Below, piece by piece: positions 8,324 through 18,087 of a stretch of DNA of 64,000 bases. The first letter of the stretch is position 1. Each line of letters begins with the position of its first letter. The translations under genes and the position numbers were made by a program. The stretch is from Gracilimonas sp034520725 (GTDB taxonomy: Bacteria; Bacteroidota; Rhodothermia; Balneolales; Balneolaceae), in the NCBI GenBank assembly GCA_034520725.1, contig JAXHNH010000013.1, positions 62,001-126,000 of the forward strand, given 5' to 3'. Below the pieces are notes generated by a model. The model saw only the letters and a program-made list of their open reading frames with translations. It made no database searches and had not been told where the DNA came from.

Positions 8324-10597
8324 ATGAGTCAGACCGGCTATTATTATTCGTTTATATTTTTATGTGTGATCTGTGGATTTCATATACCTAAATCGGGAAT
8401 GGCTCAGGTCCAGCCGTCAGACCTTAATTTCAGTTATGAACCGGTTGAAATAGACGGTGATTTTGACATTACCGGGAGGATGGATCATCCCGCCTGGGAT
8501 AAAGCCAATCCAACTTTTCTCAGATACCAGCGGCAGCCCAACGATCAGGATCCTGCACCAGTGGAAACAAGGGTAAAAGTACTCTACAGTAAAGATCATC
8601 TTTACATAGGTTTTGAAAGTGATGATCCGGAGCCTGCAAAGATAAGAGCCAATGTTACGGACCGTGATGGCTTTTACGGGGATGATTACATCGGTGTGAT
8701 ACTGGATACCTATAATAACAATCAGCAGGCCTACGAATTTGTAGTGAATCCGCTCGGTATACAAATGGACGCCACACGCACAGCCACTTCCGAAGATTTT
8801 AGTTTTGATGCCCTTTGGTATTCTGAAGCTTCCATCACAAATTCCGGATATATAGCTGTCATGAAGGTCCCATTTAAGAGCTTTAACTTCCCGGATCGGG
8901 ATGTGCAGAATTGGGCCATACAGTTCATAAGAAATTATCCCCGCAAAAATCGCTATCAGATTTCGTGGACCAATGTCAGCATGGATAATCCATGCCTGCT
9001 TTGTCAGAGTGGCGAACTGAGTAATATTCGTGATATCGAGCGTGCAAAGACAATAGAGATCCTGCCTTATGCTGCAGCCACACACCGCGGGGCTCTGTTG
9101 GATCAGAATAATGCCGAGTCAGGTTTTAACAATGAAAGAATTCATACTAAGGCCGGGGGCAGTATCTCATATTCTCCAACCACTAACAGTTCGCTGGAAG
9201 CTGTGATCAACCCGGATTTCAGTCAGATCGAGACTGACGCCTCACAGATCAGCGTTAACGAAACTTTTGCCCTGTATTTCTCCGAAAAACGTCCGTTCTT
9301 TGTGAAGGGATCAGATCTTTTCAGCACGCGAGAAAATCTCTACTACTCAAGGACGATCAATAACCCTTTTGCGGCTGCTAAGTTTACCCGTGCCACGAAT
9401 AGTTTCACCATTGCCTTTCTCTCGGCTTATGATCGTGATGCTCCATTCATAGTACCGGGAAGGGAACGCAGTTCTCAGGTTCAGACCAATTTAAACGCCT
9501 ACAATAATATCATTCGCGGAAAGTATAATCTGGGAGAGGAATCACATTTCGGAGCCCTGATCACAACCCGAAATTATGAAAGTGGCCATAATTATGTGGG
9601 AGGCGTTGATTGGGCTTTGGCCGTTGCGCCTAATTATTACTTTCGAGGTCAGGCCGGCTATTCCAACACTCGTGAACTGGATGATGTGAATCTTTTTTCC
9701 GATCCCAGAACCTTTGGAAGTTCCTCTTATGATGCATCTTTCAATGGAGAACAATTCGGAGGAACCTTGGTCAGTACAGAGTTTTCACGGGAAGCCAAGT
9801 ATTACAATTTTTCAGTAGACTACGAATCCTATTCACCGACGCTGCAGACGCAGTCCGGGTTCATCAATAATGTAGACAGAAGACAGATCGGTTTCAGTCA
9901 GGGTATATCGTACTATCCTGACAATGATTACTTATCTCAGGGCTCTTTGCGAGTGAGTGGAAACTGGCGGTATGATTTTGACGGTGAGTTTCAGGAGCGA
10001 TTCTTGTTTGTTCGATTCGATAATAAGCTGGTAGGACAAAATGATCTCAACATCAGATTCCTGCCTCTCAATGACGAACGTTTCAGAGGGCAGATGTTTC
10101 GAGGTATGTATCGTGGAACCGTCAGCTTTAACTCCAATACGCTGGATACCTTTTCCTTCGGGGGGAGTTTTGAATACGGAAGAAATGTCAATCGGGCACA
10201 GGTTCCAACCGTTGGTATTGGTTATAATATCTCAGCAAATGCCACAGTGAAACCGACTCCCCGCTTCAGAATGACCCTGAATTACAACTATTCCAAGCTA
10301 TCTGAAGATGGCGGAGATCAAACTTACTACAACGGTGATATTTACCGATTGAATACGCGCTACAATTTCACCAAGAGATTATTTGCCCGGCTCATTACTG
10401 AGTATAATTCCTTTAGCGAGGAGGTTCAGATCTATCCGCTTCTTTATTACAAAGCCAATGCCTTCACCAAATTCTATATTGGCATGACTAGCTATCACAC
10501 CGATTTCTACGATGACTCCGCAAATAGATCTTATTGGGGATATCGCCAGACACAGCGAGAGTTCTTTGTGAAATTTCAGTATCTGATCCGTAGTTAG
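8324..10597 (+). CDS. DUF5916 outer-membrane protein with a CBM9-like domain
   Basis: A 757-residue exported protein. A signal peptide covers about residues 1-30. Residues about 35-225 form a CBM9-like sugar-binding fold (KVLYSKDHLYIGFESDDPEP, then DDYIGVILDTYNN). From about 235 to the end is the DUF5916 region, rich in alternating aromatic strands that suggest an outer-membrane beta barrel; it contains FFVKGSDLFS, near the join, which is characteristic of the family. Such proteins are widespread in this phylum and are usually annotated as hydrolases or hypothetical proteins, without proven activity. It appears monocistronic, starting from ATG 8324. Confidence 0.75.
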   Translation: MSQTGYYYSFIFLCVICGFHIPKSGMAQVQPSDLNFSYEPVEIDGDFDITGRMDHPAWDKANPTFLRYQRQPNDQDPAPVETRVKVLYSKDHLYIGFESDDPEPAKIRANVTDRDGFYGDDYIGVILDTYNNNQQAYEFVVNPLGIQMDATRTATSEDFSFDALWYSEASITNSGYIAVMKVPFKSFNFPDRDVQNWAIQFIRNYPRKNRYQISWTNVSMDNPCLLCQSGELSNIRDIERAKTIEILPYAAATHRGALLDQNNAESGFNNERIHTKAGGSISYSPTTNSSLEAVINPDFSQIETDASQISVNETFALYFSEKRPFFVKGSDLFSTRENLYYSRTINNPFAAAKFTRATNSFTIAFLSAYDRDAPFIVPGRERSSQVQTNLNAYNNIIRGKYNLGEESHFGALITTRNYESGHNYVGGVDWALAVAPNYYFRGQAGYSNTRELDDVNLFSDPRTFGSSSYDASFNGEQFGGTLVSTEFSREAKYYNFSVDYESYSPTLQTQSGFINNVDRRQIGFSQGISYYPDNDYLSQGSLRVSGNWRYDFDGEFQERFLFVRFDNKLVGQNDLNIRFLPLNDERFRGQMFRGMYRGTVSFNSNTLDTFSFGGSFEYGRNVNRAQVPTVGIGYNISANATVKPTPRFRMTLNYNYSKLSEDGGDQTYYNGDIYRLNTRYNFTKRLFARLITEYNSFSEEVQIYPLLYYKANAFTKFYIGMTSYHTDFYDDSANRSYWGYRQTQREFFVKFQYLIRS

Positions 10598-10670
10598 TCT
10601 TTATGAATTTTGCGGTTTGAGCCGATTATTAGATCAGGTTATATTTTAGAAAATTAATCCATATTTCTAT

Positions 10671-10955
10671 ATGAATCTCTCTCTCAAAAAGCCGCTGTTC
10701 GGGCTGGTACTATCTGCGATTATTGCTGTTTCCCCAATCATACTTGTTTTAGTGGTGGATCTGATAGCAAACTTCTACGGTTGTACAGTAAATAATGGAT
10801 CGGTTCAAACCTGTATTGTTCTCGGACTGGATATTAGTGTAATATTAAATGATCTACTTTTGTCTGGTTGGTACCTGTTCATAACTTTTCCACTTGGCGG
10901 CCTGCTCTTCTTTGGATCGCTTATTTGGCTGACTCACATATATTTGAACAGATAG
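10671..10955 (+). CDS. Small two-helix membrane protein, function unknown
   Basis: A 94-residue protein with a hydrophobic helix at about 10-33 (LFGLVLSAIIAVSPIILVLVV), a polar loop with two Cys (YGCTVNNGSVQTC), and a C-terminal helix pair (WYLFITFPLGGLLFFGSLIWL). The two loop cysteines would face the periplasm and could form a disulfide. I recognise no family. It stands between the DUF5916 gene and a TTG-started oxidoreductase gene. Start ATG 10671. Confidence 0.5.
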   Translation: MNLSLKKPLFGLVLSAIIAVSPIILVLVVDLIANFYGCTVNNGSVQTCIVLGLDISVILNDLLLSGWYLFITFPLGGLLFFGSLIWLTHIYLNR

Positions 10956-11020
10956 AACCTTTTTTGATATTAGTGTTGTTATCGATATTAACTTTCGACT
11001 AATCAAAATGGAATAAGAGA

Positions 11021-12487
11021 TTGTCTAACAACAAAAAAATACTGGTAACTGGCGTAACGGGGTATGTAGGTGGAAGGCTTGTGCCTCAACTTCTCGGAAA
11101 AGGATATCAGGTTCGAGTACTAACCCGTGATGCTGAACGTCTGGAAGGCAGAAACTGGATAAAAGAAGTAGAGGTATTTGAAGGGGATGTACTTGAACCA
11201 AAATCACTATCCGGGTTGATGAAGGATATTGATGTTGCCTATTATATGATCCACAGTATGAGCGGTAAGAGCAATGCTGATTTCCACGAACGTGATATGC
11301 AGGCAGCCCGAAATTTTGGAGAGGCTGCCAAACAAAACGGAGTTGAACGCATTATTTATCTGGGTGGATTAGGTAATCAGGATGATGATCTGTCCGAGCA
11401 TCTTTCATCAAGGCAAAAAACCGGAGAGGTACTCAAGGAATCCGGTGTATCCGTCACAGAATTTCGGGCCGCTATTGTGGTAGGTTCAGGCAGTAAATCG
11501 TTTGAGATGATCCGATACCTGGCTGAACGGGTGCCCATAATGATCAGTCCAAAGTGGGTATACAGTAAGGTTCAACCCATCGCGATCCGTAATGTGCTTC
11601 AGTATCTTGTTTTAGCCATTGAAAAGCCTGAAACAAAAGATCAGATCATAGAGATAGGTGGCAGCAGTATCATTACCTATGCCGATATGATGAAGATGTA
11701 TGCTGAAATTAAAGGCCTGAAACGACTTCTGATACCTGTGCCTTTTCTGTCACCCGCACTTTCATCACACTGGGTTCACTGGATGACTCCCATTCCTGCT
11801 TCTCTTGCCCGCCCACTGATCGAGGGATTAAAAAATGATGTACTGGTTCAGAATGATAAAGCCAGAAGATTATTTCCGGAAGTTGAACCAATATCCTATA
11901 AAAAAGCAGTGGAATTAGCGCTTACCCGGCTTGACACGGATGAAGTTGAAACTACCTGGAATGATGCTCTCATAAGCAGTAAAGGTGATGAACGCCCGGT
12001 TATACTTGAAACAAAAGAGGGGTTGAATATTGAGCGTCGTATTCGAAAAATAGATGTGCCACAGGAAAAAGTATTTGAAGTATTTACTAGCCTTGGCGGA
12101 GAAAAAGGGTGGCTGACCTTTGAATGGGCCTGGAAAATGCGCGGAATTCTGGACCGGCTTGTGGGTGGAGTTGGGTTTAGAAGGGGACGGCGGCATCCGC
12201 AAAAACTACGGATCGGAGATGCCTTGGACTTCTGGAGGGTGGAAGCCATCAAACCGGGAGAGATCCTCAGGCTTCGGGCTGAAATGAAGGTGCCGGGACG
12301 TGCCTGGCTGGAGTTTCAGGCAACTACTGATGAAGAATCCGGAAAGACCAAACTGGTTCAAACCGCCTACTTTGCACCCAAAGGATTGATGGGCCTGCTG
12401 TATTGGTACGTTCTATATCCTTTCCATTCGTTAATCTTTTCGTCTATGATCGACAATATTGTGAAAGAAGCAGAGGCTGAGGAGTAA
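11021..12487 (+). CDS. NAD(P)-binding epimerase-like protein with a C-terminal DUF2867 domain
   Basis: A 488-residue fusion. Residues 4-300 are an NmrA/extended-SDR Rossmann fold with GVTGYVGGRL (10-19) as the dinucleotide-binding loop and YYMIHSM in the position of the usual active-site region. Residues about 325-485 are DUF2867, a START/SRPBCC-like fold (RRIRKIDVPQEKVFEVFTSLGG, broken here, and RAWLEFQATTDE) thought to bind a hydrophobic ligand. The combination is common in bacteria and usually annotated as an SDR oxidoreductase. The substrate is unknown. The start is TTG 11021 after AAGAGA, because no in-frame ATG lies near the Rossmann motif. Confidence 0.75.
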   Translation: MSNNKKILVTGVTGYVGGRLVPQLLGKGYQVRVLTRDAERLEGRNWIKEVEVFEGDVLEPKSLSGLMKDIDVAYYMIHSMSGKSNADFHERDMQAARNFGEAAKQNGVERIIYLGGLGNQDDDLSEHLSSRQKTGEVLKESGVSVTEFRAAIVVGSGSKSFEMIRYLAERVPIMISPKWVYSKVQPIAIRNVLQYLVLAIEKPETKDQIIEIGGSSIITYADMMKMYAEIKGLKRLLIPVPFLSPALSSHWVHWMTPIPASLARPLIEGLKNDVLVQNDKARRLFPEVEPISYKKAVELALTRLDTDEVETTWNDALISSKGDERPVILETKEGLNIERRIRKIDVPQEKVFEVFTSLGGEKGWLTFEWAWKMRGILDRLVGGVGFRRGRRHPQKLRIGDALDFWRVEAIKPGEILRLRAEMKVPGRAWLEFQATTDEESGKTKLVQTAYFAPKGLMGLLYWYVLYPFHSLIFSSMIDNIVKEAEAEE

Positions 12488-12504
12488 ATCGGTAATTTAT
12501 TTAC

Positions 12505-13620
12505 TTATTGAGTGGGTTTAATACCGAGCTTCTTTAGCTCGGGAACCTCATCTAAAAGTTCTTTCCTGATCTTTAAATAGGAGTATTCAAATCTATAGGG
12601 CCACTCGTTCCGTAGATTCCGAAATAGAACGGCTTTATCCGGTCGGTCAGTGAGATCCCGCAAAGCCGCATCATAACCCATAATGGGATGTAAGCGAGTG
12701 ACTAGTTTGTTAAGATCATATTGTATGTGAGCCAGGTCCTCCGATTTAGATAAATTTTTAACCTCAGGAGTTGAACGGGAAAGATTAAAAAAATCAGCCA
12801 TGTCATCGCAGATCATTTTAGTGGCATTGATCTTAGCCTGCTCTGAATATCCGGCAATATGAGGTGTAGCAATAAAAGCCCGATCTGCAACCTTGGTATT
12901 GAAGTCCGGTTCCCCTTCCCAGACATCCAGTACAAAATTCTCAACGGTTCCTAGTTTGTAAGCTTTCATCAGGGCTTGCTCATCAACTACACCACCTCGC
13001 GCTGCGTTGATGATCAGTTTATAATTCCGGTCTTCAAGTTTATCATCGTCCAGCCAATGATAGGTAGGGTGATCCCCTTTTCTATTCAATGGAACGTGGA
13101 AGGACAGTATAGCGCAGCTGAGAACCTCTTCCAATGTGGCTGAAGTAAAATCAGGATCACGTTTTTCTCTGGGAGGATCGTAGGCCACATACTCAACATC
13201 GAAATCAGAAAGCAGATCGATCACGGCGCTTCCTGCTTTGCCAACGCCGATCACACCGACTTTCCCAAACTCCTGCGCGGGCTGAAACTTCTCTCTCCAA
13301 AGCAGCAGTGCTGTCATCACATACTCAGCTACCGAGCGGGCATTGCAGCCGTTTGCACTCGCCAATTTGATTCCTTTAGATTCCAGATATTCGTTGTCCA
13401 AATGGTCGGTTCCTGAAGAACCTGTACCAATAAATTTGAGAGAGGATGGAATGAGAGGGAGTGTCTCAGCATTTAAAAGAGTAACCGTGCGGATCAAAAG
13501 GGCATCTAAACCAGTCAGGTCAGGAATTCCCTTAGATGGGTCGTACAATTTGAGACGTACATTTGGTGGGATCAGTTCTTTAATTTTATAAAGATTTTGA
13601 TCAGCTGCTGCGTGTATCAA
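12505..13620 (-). CDS. pdxB: 4-phosphoerythronate dehydrogenase
   Basis: A 371-residue D-2-hydroxyacid dehydrogenase that oxidises 4-phosphoerythronate with NAD in the DXP-independent route to pyridoxal phosphate. Visible family marks are GTGSSGTDHLD, the Rossmann loop VGVIGVGKAG, NAARGGVVDEQAL with the catalytic Arg, and the catalytic His in ATPHIAGYS. The C-terminal extension of about 90 residues after the catalytic domain matches PdxB rather than glycerate dehydrogenases. It converges with the DUF2867 gene (17 bases between stops) and is divergent from the nucleoside phosphorylase. Confidence 0.85.
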   Translation of the reverse strand: MIHAAADQNLYKIKELIPPNVRLKLYDPSKGIPDLTGLDALLIRTVTLLNAETLPLIPSSLKFIGTGSSGTDHLDNEYLESKGIKLASANGCNARSVAEYVMTALLLWREKFQPAQEFGKVGVIGVGKAGSAVIDLLSDFDVEYVAYDPPREKRDPDFTSATLEEVLSCAILSFHVPLNRKGDHPTYHWLDDDKLEDRNYKLIINAARGGVVDEQALMKAYKLGTVENFVLDVWEGEPDFNTKVADRAFIATPHIAGYSEQAKINATKMICDDMADFFNLSRSTPEVKNLSKSEDLAHIQYDLNKLVTRLHPIMGYDAALRDLTDRPDKAVLFRNLRNEWPYRFEYSYLKIRKELLDEVPELKKLGIKPTQ

Positions 13621-13671
13621 AAAATGTGATTTGAGTGAGAAAAAAAGTGTTTGAAAGCCTATACTTAGATA

Positions 13672-15015
13672 ATGGAAGCAAAATACAATATAGTTTCGAT
13701 CATACGCAAAAAACGGGACGGAGAAACTCTCCTAAACGAAGAAATCAAGTATCTCATCGATCAATATACGGCCGATGAAATACCGGATTATCAGGTGAGT
13801 GCATTCCTGATGGCTTGTTTTCTGAATGGAATGAATGATGAGGAATCAGCTGCACTGACTAAGTCAATGCTCAATTCCGGAGAGATCGTGGACCTGTCGC
13901 ATATTACAGGTAAAAAGGTAGACAAACACTCTACCGGTGGAGTGGGGGATAAACTTTCACTTATTCTGGCGCCGATCGTGGCTTCAGCCGGCGTACCGGT
14001 GCCTATGATCTCGGGCAGGGGTCTTGGTCACACAGGTGGCACGCTCGATAAGCTGGAATCCATTCCCGGTTTTACGGTGGATATGGATCTGGCTCGTTAT
14101 AAAGAGATCATAGCCAAGCACGACCTCGTACTTGCCGGTCAGACTGCCGAAATTGCTCCGGCTGACAAACGATTGTATGCCCTCCGTGATGTCACGGCAA
14201 CGGTCGAATCCATTCCGCTGATCGCCGGTAGTATTATGAGCAAAAAGCTGGCAGAGGGAATCGACGCATTGGTGCTGGATGTTAAAGCCGGTTCCGGCGC
14301 TTTTATGAAAACCACCGATGATGCCATCAAGCTTGGAGAAGCTCTTGTGGGGATAGGAACTCAGTTTGAAAAGGAAACCATTGCGTATGTAACCAACATG
14401 AATCAGCCACTGGGGTATAAGATCGGTAACTGGCTGGAAGTGGAAGAGTGTATAGATGCGATGCATGGGGAAGGTCCTGATGATGTTATGGAGATCACCT
14501 ATCTTCTGTCAGGTACCATGATCTATCTAGGTGGTAAAGCTGAAACGGTTAAGGAAGGTATCGAGATCAGCAAGCAGCAGATCGAAAATGGAGAGGCTTT
14601 TCAGAAATGGCTGGATATAGTTGATGAACAAGGTGGGAATACGGACATGATCAAAACTCCCGAAAAATACCCGCAGGCGCAGTACGAGTTTGTGATCAAA
14701 GCCGAAAAATCCGGATACATGTCAGAAATGAATTCGTATGAGATTGGAATGGCTTCTGTAGAAATGGGAGCCGGCCGTAAAAAGAAAGAGGATGATGTGG
14801 ATCCACAGGCCGGAATCGTACTGAAGAAGAAAATTGGAGACAAAATTGAGAAAGGTGAAACAATTATGGTGGGTTATACGAACAACCCATCAGCAATCGA
14901 AGCTGCAAGTGATCAACTGATCGGTGCAGTGACGATCGCTGAAACGGAACCCAAATCAGTGAATATGGTCAGTCATATCATTGATAAGGACGGCAGCAGG
15001 GCATTTGAGCTTTAA
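13672..15015 (+). CDS. Pyrimidine-nucleoside (thymidine) phosphorylase
   Basis: A 447-residue salvage enzyme that cleaves thymidine or uridine with phosphate to the base and (deoxy)ribose 1-phosphate. The signature KHSTGGVGDKLSL (phosphate loop), SGRGLGHTGGTLDKLESIPG region, and KVSGTVES-equivalent RDVTATVESIPLI are all present, and the C-terminal domain (about 345-430) has the family's barrel-sandwich form. Length is normal. The sequence does not decide between deoA and pdp, so no symbol is given. It starts at ATG 13672, 51 bases from the divergent pdxB start, and lies 75 bases upstream of pspA. Confidence 0.85.
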   Translation: MEAKYNIVSIIRKKRDGETLLNEEIKYLIDQYTADEIPDYQVSAFLMACFLNGMNDEESAALTKSMLNSGEIVDLSHITGKKVDKHSTGGVGDKLSLILAPIVASAGVPVPMISGRGLGHTGGTLDKLESIPGFTVDMDLARYKEIIAKHDLVLAGQTAEIAPADKRLYALRDVTATVESIPLIAGSIMSKKLAEGIDALVLDVKAGSGAFMKTTDDAIKLGEALVGIGTQFEKETIAYVTNMNQPLGYKIGNWLEVEECIDAMHGEGPDDVMEITYLLSGTMIYLGGKAETVKEGIEISKQQIENGEAFQKWLDIVDEQGGNTDMIKTPEKYPQAQYEFVIKAEKSGYMSEMNSYEIGMASVEMGAGRKKKEDDVDPQAGIVLKKKIGDKIEKGETIMVGYTNNPSAIEAASDQLIGAVTIAETEPKSVNMVSHIIDKDGSRAFEL

Positions 15016-15090
15016 CTGCTTGAAATACACTAATAATCGGTTAATTTAGTTTGTAGTTTAACAGGGCATTAAAAAATAAAGGAAAGTATT

Positions 15091-15843
15091 ATGTTTCAAC
15101 GATTTATCCGCGCTATAAAATCTATGTTCGGTGGCTTGGTCAGCTCAATTGAGGATCCAAAACTCATTTTAGAGCAAAATATTCGGGAATTGAATGATCA
15201 GATTCCGCAAATGAATGATAACATTGCAACGGTGAAAGCTAATCTGCTGATGCTTCAGAAAGAACTGAATCGCAACGAAAAGCAGATTCAGGATCTCACC
15301 AATAAAGTAAGATCAGCAATACAGGCAAACCGCGATGATATCGCAGAAGGGTATGCATTGCAGCTCGAAAAGGCTAAGGAAAGTCTGGTTCACACTAAAG
15401 AGCAGCTGGAATTTGCTGAACGTGCCTATGAGAAAGCGCTGAAGGTGAAGAAGGTGTTCATGAAAGAAAAGGACCGCAAAATTCAGGAAGCCAAAGAGGC
15501 CTTACGTGCCAGTGAACGCTCAGAGTGGCAAGCCAAGATCGCCGATACTCTGGAGCAGTTTGAAGTTGGTGGCATCGATCAGACTCATGACGAAATGATT
15601 ACCCGATTGAATGAACGATCTGCCAAAAACGAAGCCCGTATGGAGATTGCATTAGACAGTATCGATACAGAAACCATGGAAATTGAGGCCAATGCTGAGA
15701 AGCTTCGTGCCAAATCATTGGTTGAGCAGTTCAAAATGGAAATGGGAGAGAAAAGTGGCTCCATCAACATTGATGAAGAAGAGCCGGCCAAAGAAAAAGA
15801 CGGTTCAAAGACCATCGGCAATAAAGAAAAATCAGGCTCATAA
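15091..15843 (+). CDS. pspA: PspA/IM30 (Vipp1) family envelope-stress protein
   Basis: A 250-residue coiled-coil protein of the PspA/IM30 family. Proteins of this family bind stressed inner membranes and polymerise like ESCRT-III. The N-terminal amphipathic helix MFQRFIRAIKSMFGGLVSSIEDP is followed by LILEQNIRELNDQI and long heptad helices to about residue 220. The last 25 residues are acidic and end in KTIGNK, a tail element repeated in the next gene. It heads a tight run: 12 bases to the half-length paralogue, then a membrane coiled-coil protein and an enoyl-CoA hydratase. The promoter presumably lies in the 75 bases after the phosphorylase gene, unless the two are co-transcribed. Confidence 0.85.
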   Translation: MFQRFIRAIKSMFGGLVSSIEDPKLILEQNIRELNDQIPQMNDNIATVKANLLMLQKELNRNEKQIQDLTNKVRSAIQANRDDIAEGYALQLEKAKESLVHTKEQLEFAERAYEKALKVKKVFMKEKDRKIQEAKEALRASERSEWQAKIADTLEQFEVGGIDQTHDEMITRLNERSAKNEARMEIALDSIDTETMEIEANAEKLRAKSLVEQFKMEMGEKSGSINIDEEEPAKEKDGSKTIGNKEKSGS

Positions 15844-15855
15844 CATTATAAGCCC

Positions 15856-16386
15856 ATGAGTAGCAAAGGAGAACAAGATCGGGAACGCCTCAAGCAGGAA
15901 TACAAAGATCACTATCGGCGTATTAAGGAGGCCAAGGAACGCCTGAAAAAAGCCGAGCAAAAAGGCAAGATCTCAGAGGCGGTTCATAAGATGAATGCCG
16001 ATAATCTGCTTGAAACCATGGATGAATTCCTTGGCAAAGTTCGTGATAAGGTTACTCATGTAGAAGCCCGCCTGGATGTGGCATTAGACAGCCTGGAAGA
16101 TGAATCATCTGAAGCCGCAAGCAAGATCAAGAAGGAAGAGCTGGATGAGGAAATGAAAAAGCAACGCGCCAAGCAGACGCTCAAACAGGTAAAAGCTGAA
16201 ATGGGAATGCTTTACAGCGAGATCGAAAAACATGCAGATGAGATCAAAACTGAGAAGACCATAGGCAGTAAAAAGCCGGATAATACCGCAGATACAGATA
16301 ACACAGATAATTCATCAGATACCGAAATCATGAGCGACGAATTAAACATTAATTATACCCGCGAAGCATTTCATGAATCCCATTAA
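15856..16386 (+). CDS. Half-length PspA paralogue, soluble coiled coil
   Basis: A 176-residue charged coiled coil lacking the amphipathic membrane helix of PspA. Residues about 70-120 line up with the C-terminal half of the upstream PspA: both read ARxxxALDS, then an acidic stretch, then QxKxEMG, and both end with KTIG(S/N)K. It therefore looks like a truncated duplicate. The last 45 residues are a Thr/Asp/Asn-rich linker and a different tail beginning at MSDELN. This tail could belong to the next gene if an indel lies near 16385. It is 12 bases after pspA and two bases before the next frame. Function is inferred as a PspA partner or regulator. Confidence 0.65.
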   Translation: MSSKGEQDRERLKQEYKDHYRRIKEAKERLKKAEQKGKISEAVHKMNADNLLETMDEFLGKVRDKVTHVEARLDVALDSLEDESSEAASKIKKEELDEEMKKQRAKQTLKQVKAEMGMLYSEIEKHADEIKTEKTIGSKKPDNTADTDNTDNSSDTEIMSDELNINYTREAFHESH

Positions 16387-16388
16387 TC

Positions 16389-17216
16389 TTGGGAGTATTG
16401 CTGGTTTCAACACTTACGGCCTTTTTTATGACTGGTTTTGGTGATATCTCAAGCATACTGTTAACAACTGTTTTCGGTATAGAACTAATGTATCTGGGAA
16501 TAGTGCCTAAATTGCCCCGATTCAGGAAAAAACTGGAGCTCAAAAAGATCAAAGAACGACATGCGGCCAATAATGAGAAAGAGTTATTTCAGTCGCTGGA
16601 TAACAAATCTCAGAAACGATTTCTGGTACTGAAGCATCTGGCTAAGCTGGTTCAGGAAAACTTCGAAAAACTGCCTTACAGCTCTCAGGGTTTACTTGAT
16701 AACATCGGTAAAAAAATCGATGAACTGCTGGGTAATTATTTAACCCTGCTTGACCTTATCAAGCGCTACGAAATGTACTTGAATACTTCGTTGGAGAGTA
16801 ACCTTAAGGAAGAGGTTAAGCGACAGATCGAGGAGATCAAGACACTGGAATCTGAGAAACTGAAGCGCACAAAAGCACGACGTGTAGCCATTATGCAAAA
16901 GCGGCTTAAGAAATTCAGCGTTGCCAAGGAAAAATATTTAGTGTGTGAAACACATCTGGAAACCATTGAAGATGCCGTCAGATATATCTACGAGCAGTCT
17001 ATGACCATGAGTAATCCGGAAGAGATCGGGTTCCAGCTGGATAACCTGCTCAATGAAGTTGAAGAAACTTCACAATTGATTGATGACTTAGATCAGGATA
17101 TTTTACCTGAGTACAATAATGAGTGGGAAAATGATATGGATTTCGATTCCATATTGGATGAACTCTCAGACGAAGTTGAAACTGAAATCAAACCCGCAAG
17201 GAAAGTTAAAGAATAA
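16389..17216 (+). CDS. Membrane-anchored coiled-coil protein of the psp cluster
   Basis: A 275-residue protein with one or two hydrophobic N-terminal segments (LLVSTLTAFFMTGF and ILLTTVFGIELMYLGI), then a long helical, charged region with heptad-like Leu spacing (about 60-240), and an acidic end. I recognise no named family. Similar proteins, with membrane helices followed by a coiled coil, occur next to PspA in several bacteria. The frame opens with TTG at 16389 directly after the previous stop. Coding similarity across the join suggests the true N terminus may be the MSDELN segment at 16330, joined by a frameshift. It probably tethers or senses PspA assemblies; this is inference. Confidence 0.6.
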   Translation: MGVLLVSTLTAFFMTGFGDISSILLTTVFGIELMYLGIVPKLPRFRKKLELKKIKERHAANNEKELFQSLDNKSQKRFLVLKHLAKLVQENFEKLPYSSQGLLDNIGKKIDELLGNYLTLLDLIKRYEMYLNTSLESNLKEEVKRQIEEIKTLESEKLKRTKARRVAIMQKRLKKFSVAKEKYLVCETHLETIEDAVRYIYEQSMTMSNPEEIGFQLDNLLNEVEETSQLIDDLDQDILPEYNNEWENDMDFDSILDELSDEVETEIKPARKVKE

Positions 17217-17218
17217 AC

Positions 17219-17999
17219 ATGGATCAGTCTTACGAAACGTTGCTTCTTGATGTTGATGAATTCGGAATTTGTACTCTAACCATAAATCGCCCCGACAAAC
17301 TTAACGCACTCAACAACATGGTTCTGGATGAACTGGATTCAGCTATTGATGCAATCAAAGAAAATTACAAAGTTAATGCACTGATTATCACCGGAGCGGG
17401 AGAAAAAGCCTTTGTGGCCGGGGCTGATATCAAGGAATTGAGTTCACTGGATCCTGTTTCAGGAGAGAAGGTTTCAGAGAATGGGCAGCGTATCTTTCAA
17501 AAGATCGAAGACCTGACCATTCCTGTGATCGCTGCAGTAAACGGTTATGCCCTTGGTGGTGGATGTGAGCTGGCTATGGCTTGCCATTTAAGGATCGCAT
17601 CAAATAACGCCGCTCTGGGTCTTCCTGAAGTTTCACTTGGTTTGATTCCCGGTTACGGTGGAACTCAGCGACTTACCAAACTTGCAGGCCGTGCCAAAGC
17701 CCTTGAATACATTATGACCGGACGGCAGATAAAAGCAGATGAAGCTTTTGAGGTTGGACTTGGTAAATCAGATCACTGAAACCGATCCTGTTGAAGAATC
17801 TAAAGCTATGCTTGGCAAGATCTTAAAACAAGGTCCGGTGGCTATTAAAAATGCTATTCTAGCCGTTAAAGAGGCTGATTCTGAAAATGGATATGAGGCA
17901 GAAGCCCGACTGTTTGGAGAATTGTGCGGTACTGCTGATTTTAAAGAAGGCACTGGCGCATTCCTTGAAAAAAGGAAACCTAATTTCTCCGGTAAATAA
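17219..17999 (+). CDS. Enoyl-CoA hydratase/isomerase (one-base frameshift)
   Basis: A crotonase-fold protein, about 259 residues once repaired, of normal length. It should hydrate trans-2-enoyl-CoA in fatty-acid or related degradation. It has AFVAGADIKEL (first oxyanion-hole segment), NGYALGGGCELA (second) with the catalytic Glu, and LPEVSLGLIPGYGGTQRL with the second Glu. The first frame stops at 17779 after FEVGLGKSDH. Dropping one G at 17762-17763 gives FEVGLVNQIT and continues to 17999. It begins three bases after the preceding stop, so it is probably in the psp operon although its chemistry is unrelated. Confidence 0.85.
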
Positions 18000-18087
18000 G
18001 AATGAAATTTCTCTGAATGAAAGACGAACCTCCATCGGGTAGTTACACAATCTTTAAATATTCATCTACAGTATCAGAGGGTATTCT

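Noticed and set aside
8417..9085. 222-codon frame on the minus strand
   Set aside because: Antisense to the DUF5916 gene; contains Cys/His-rich nonsense and no family pattern.
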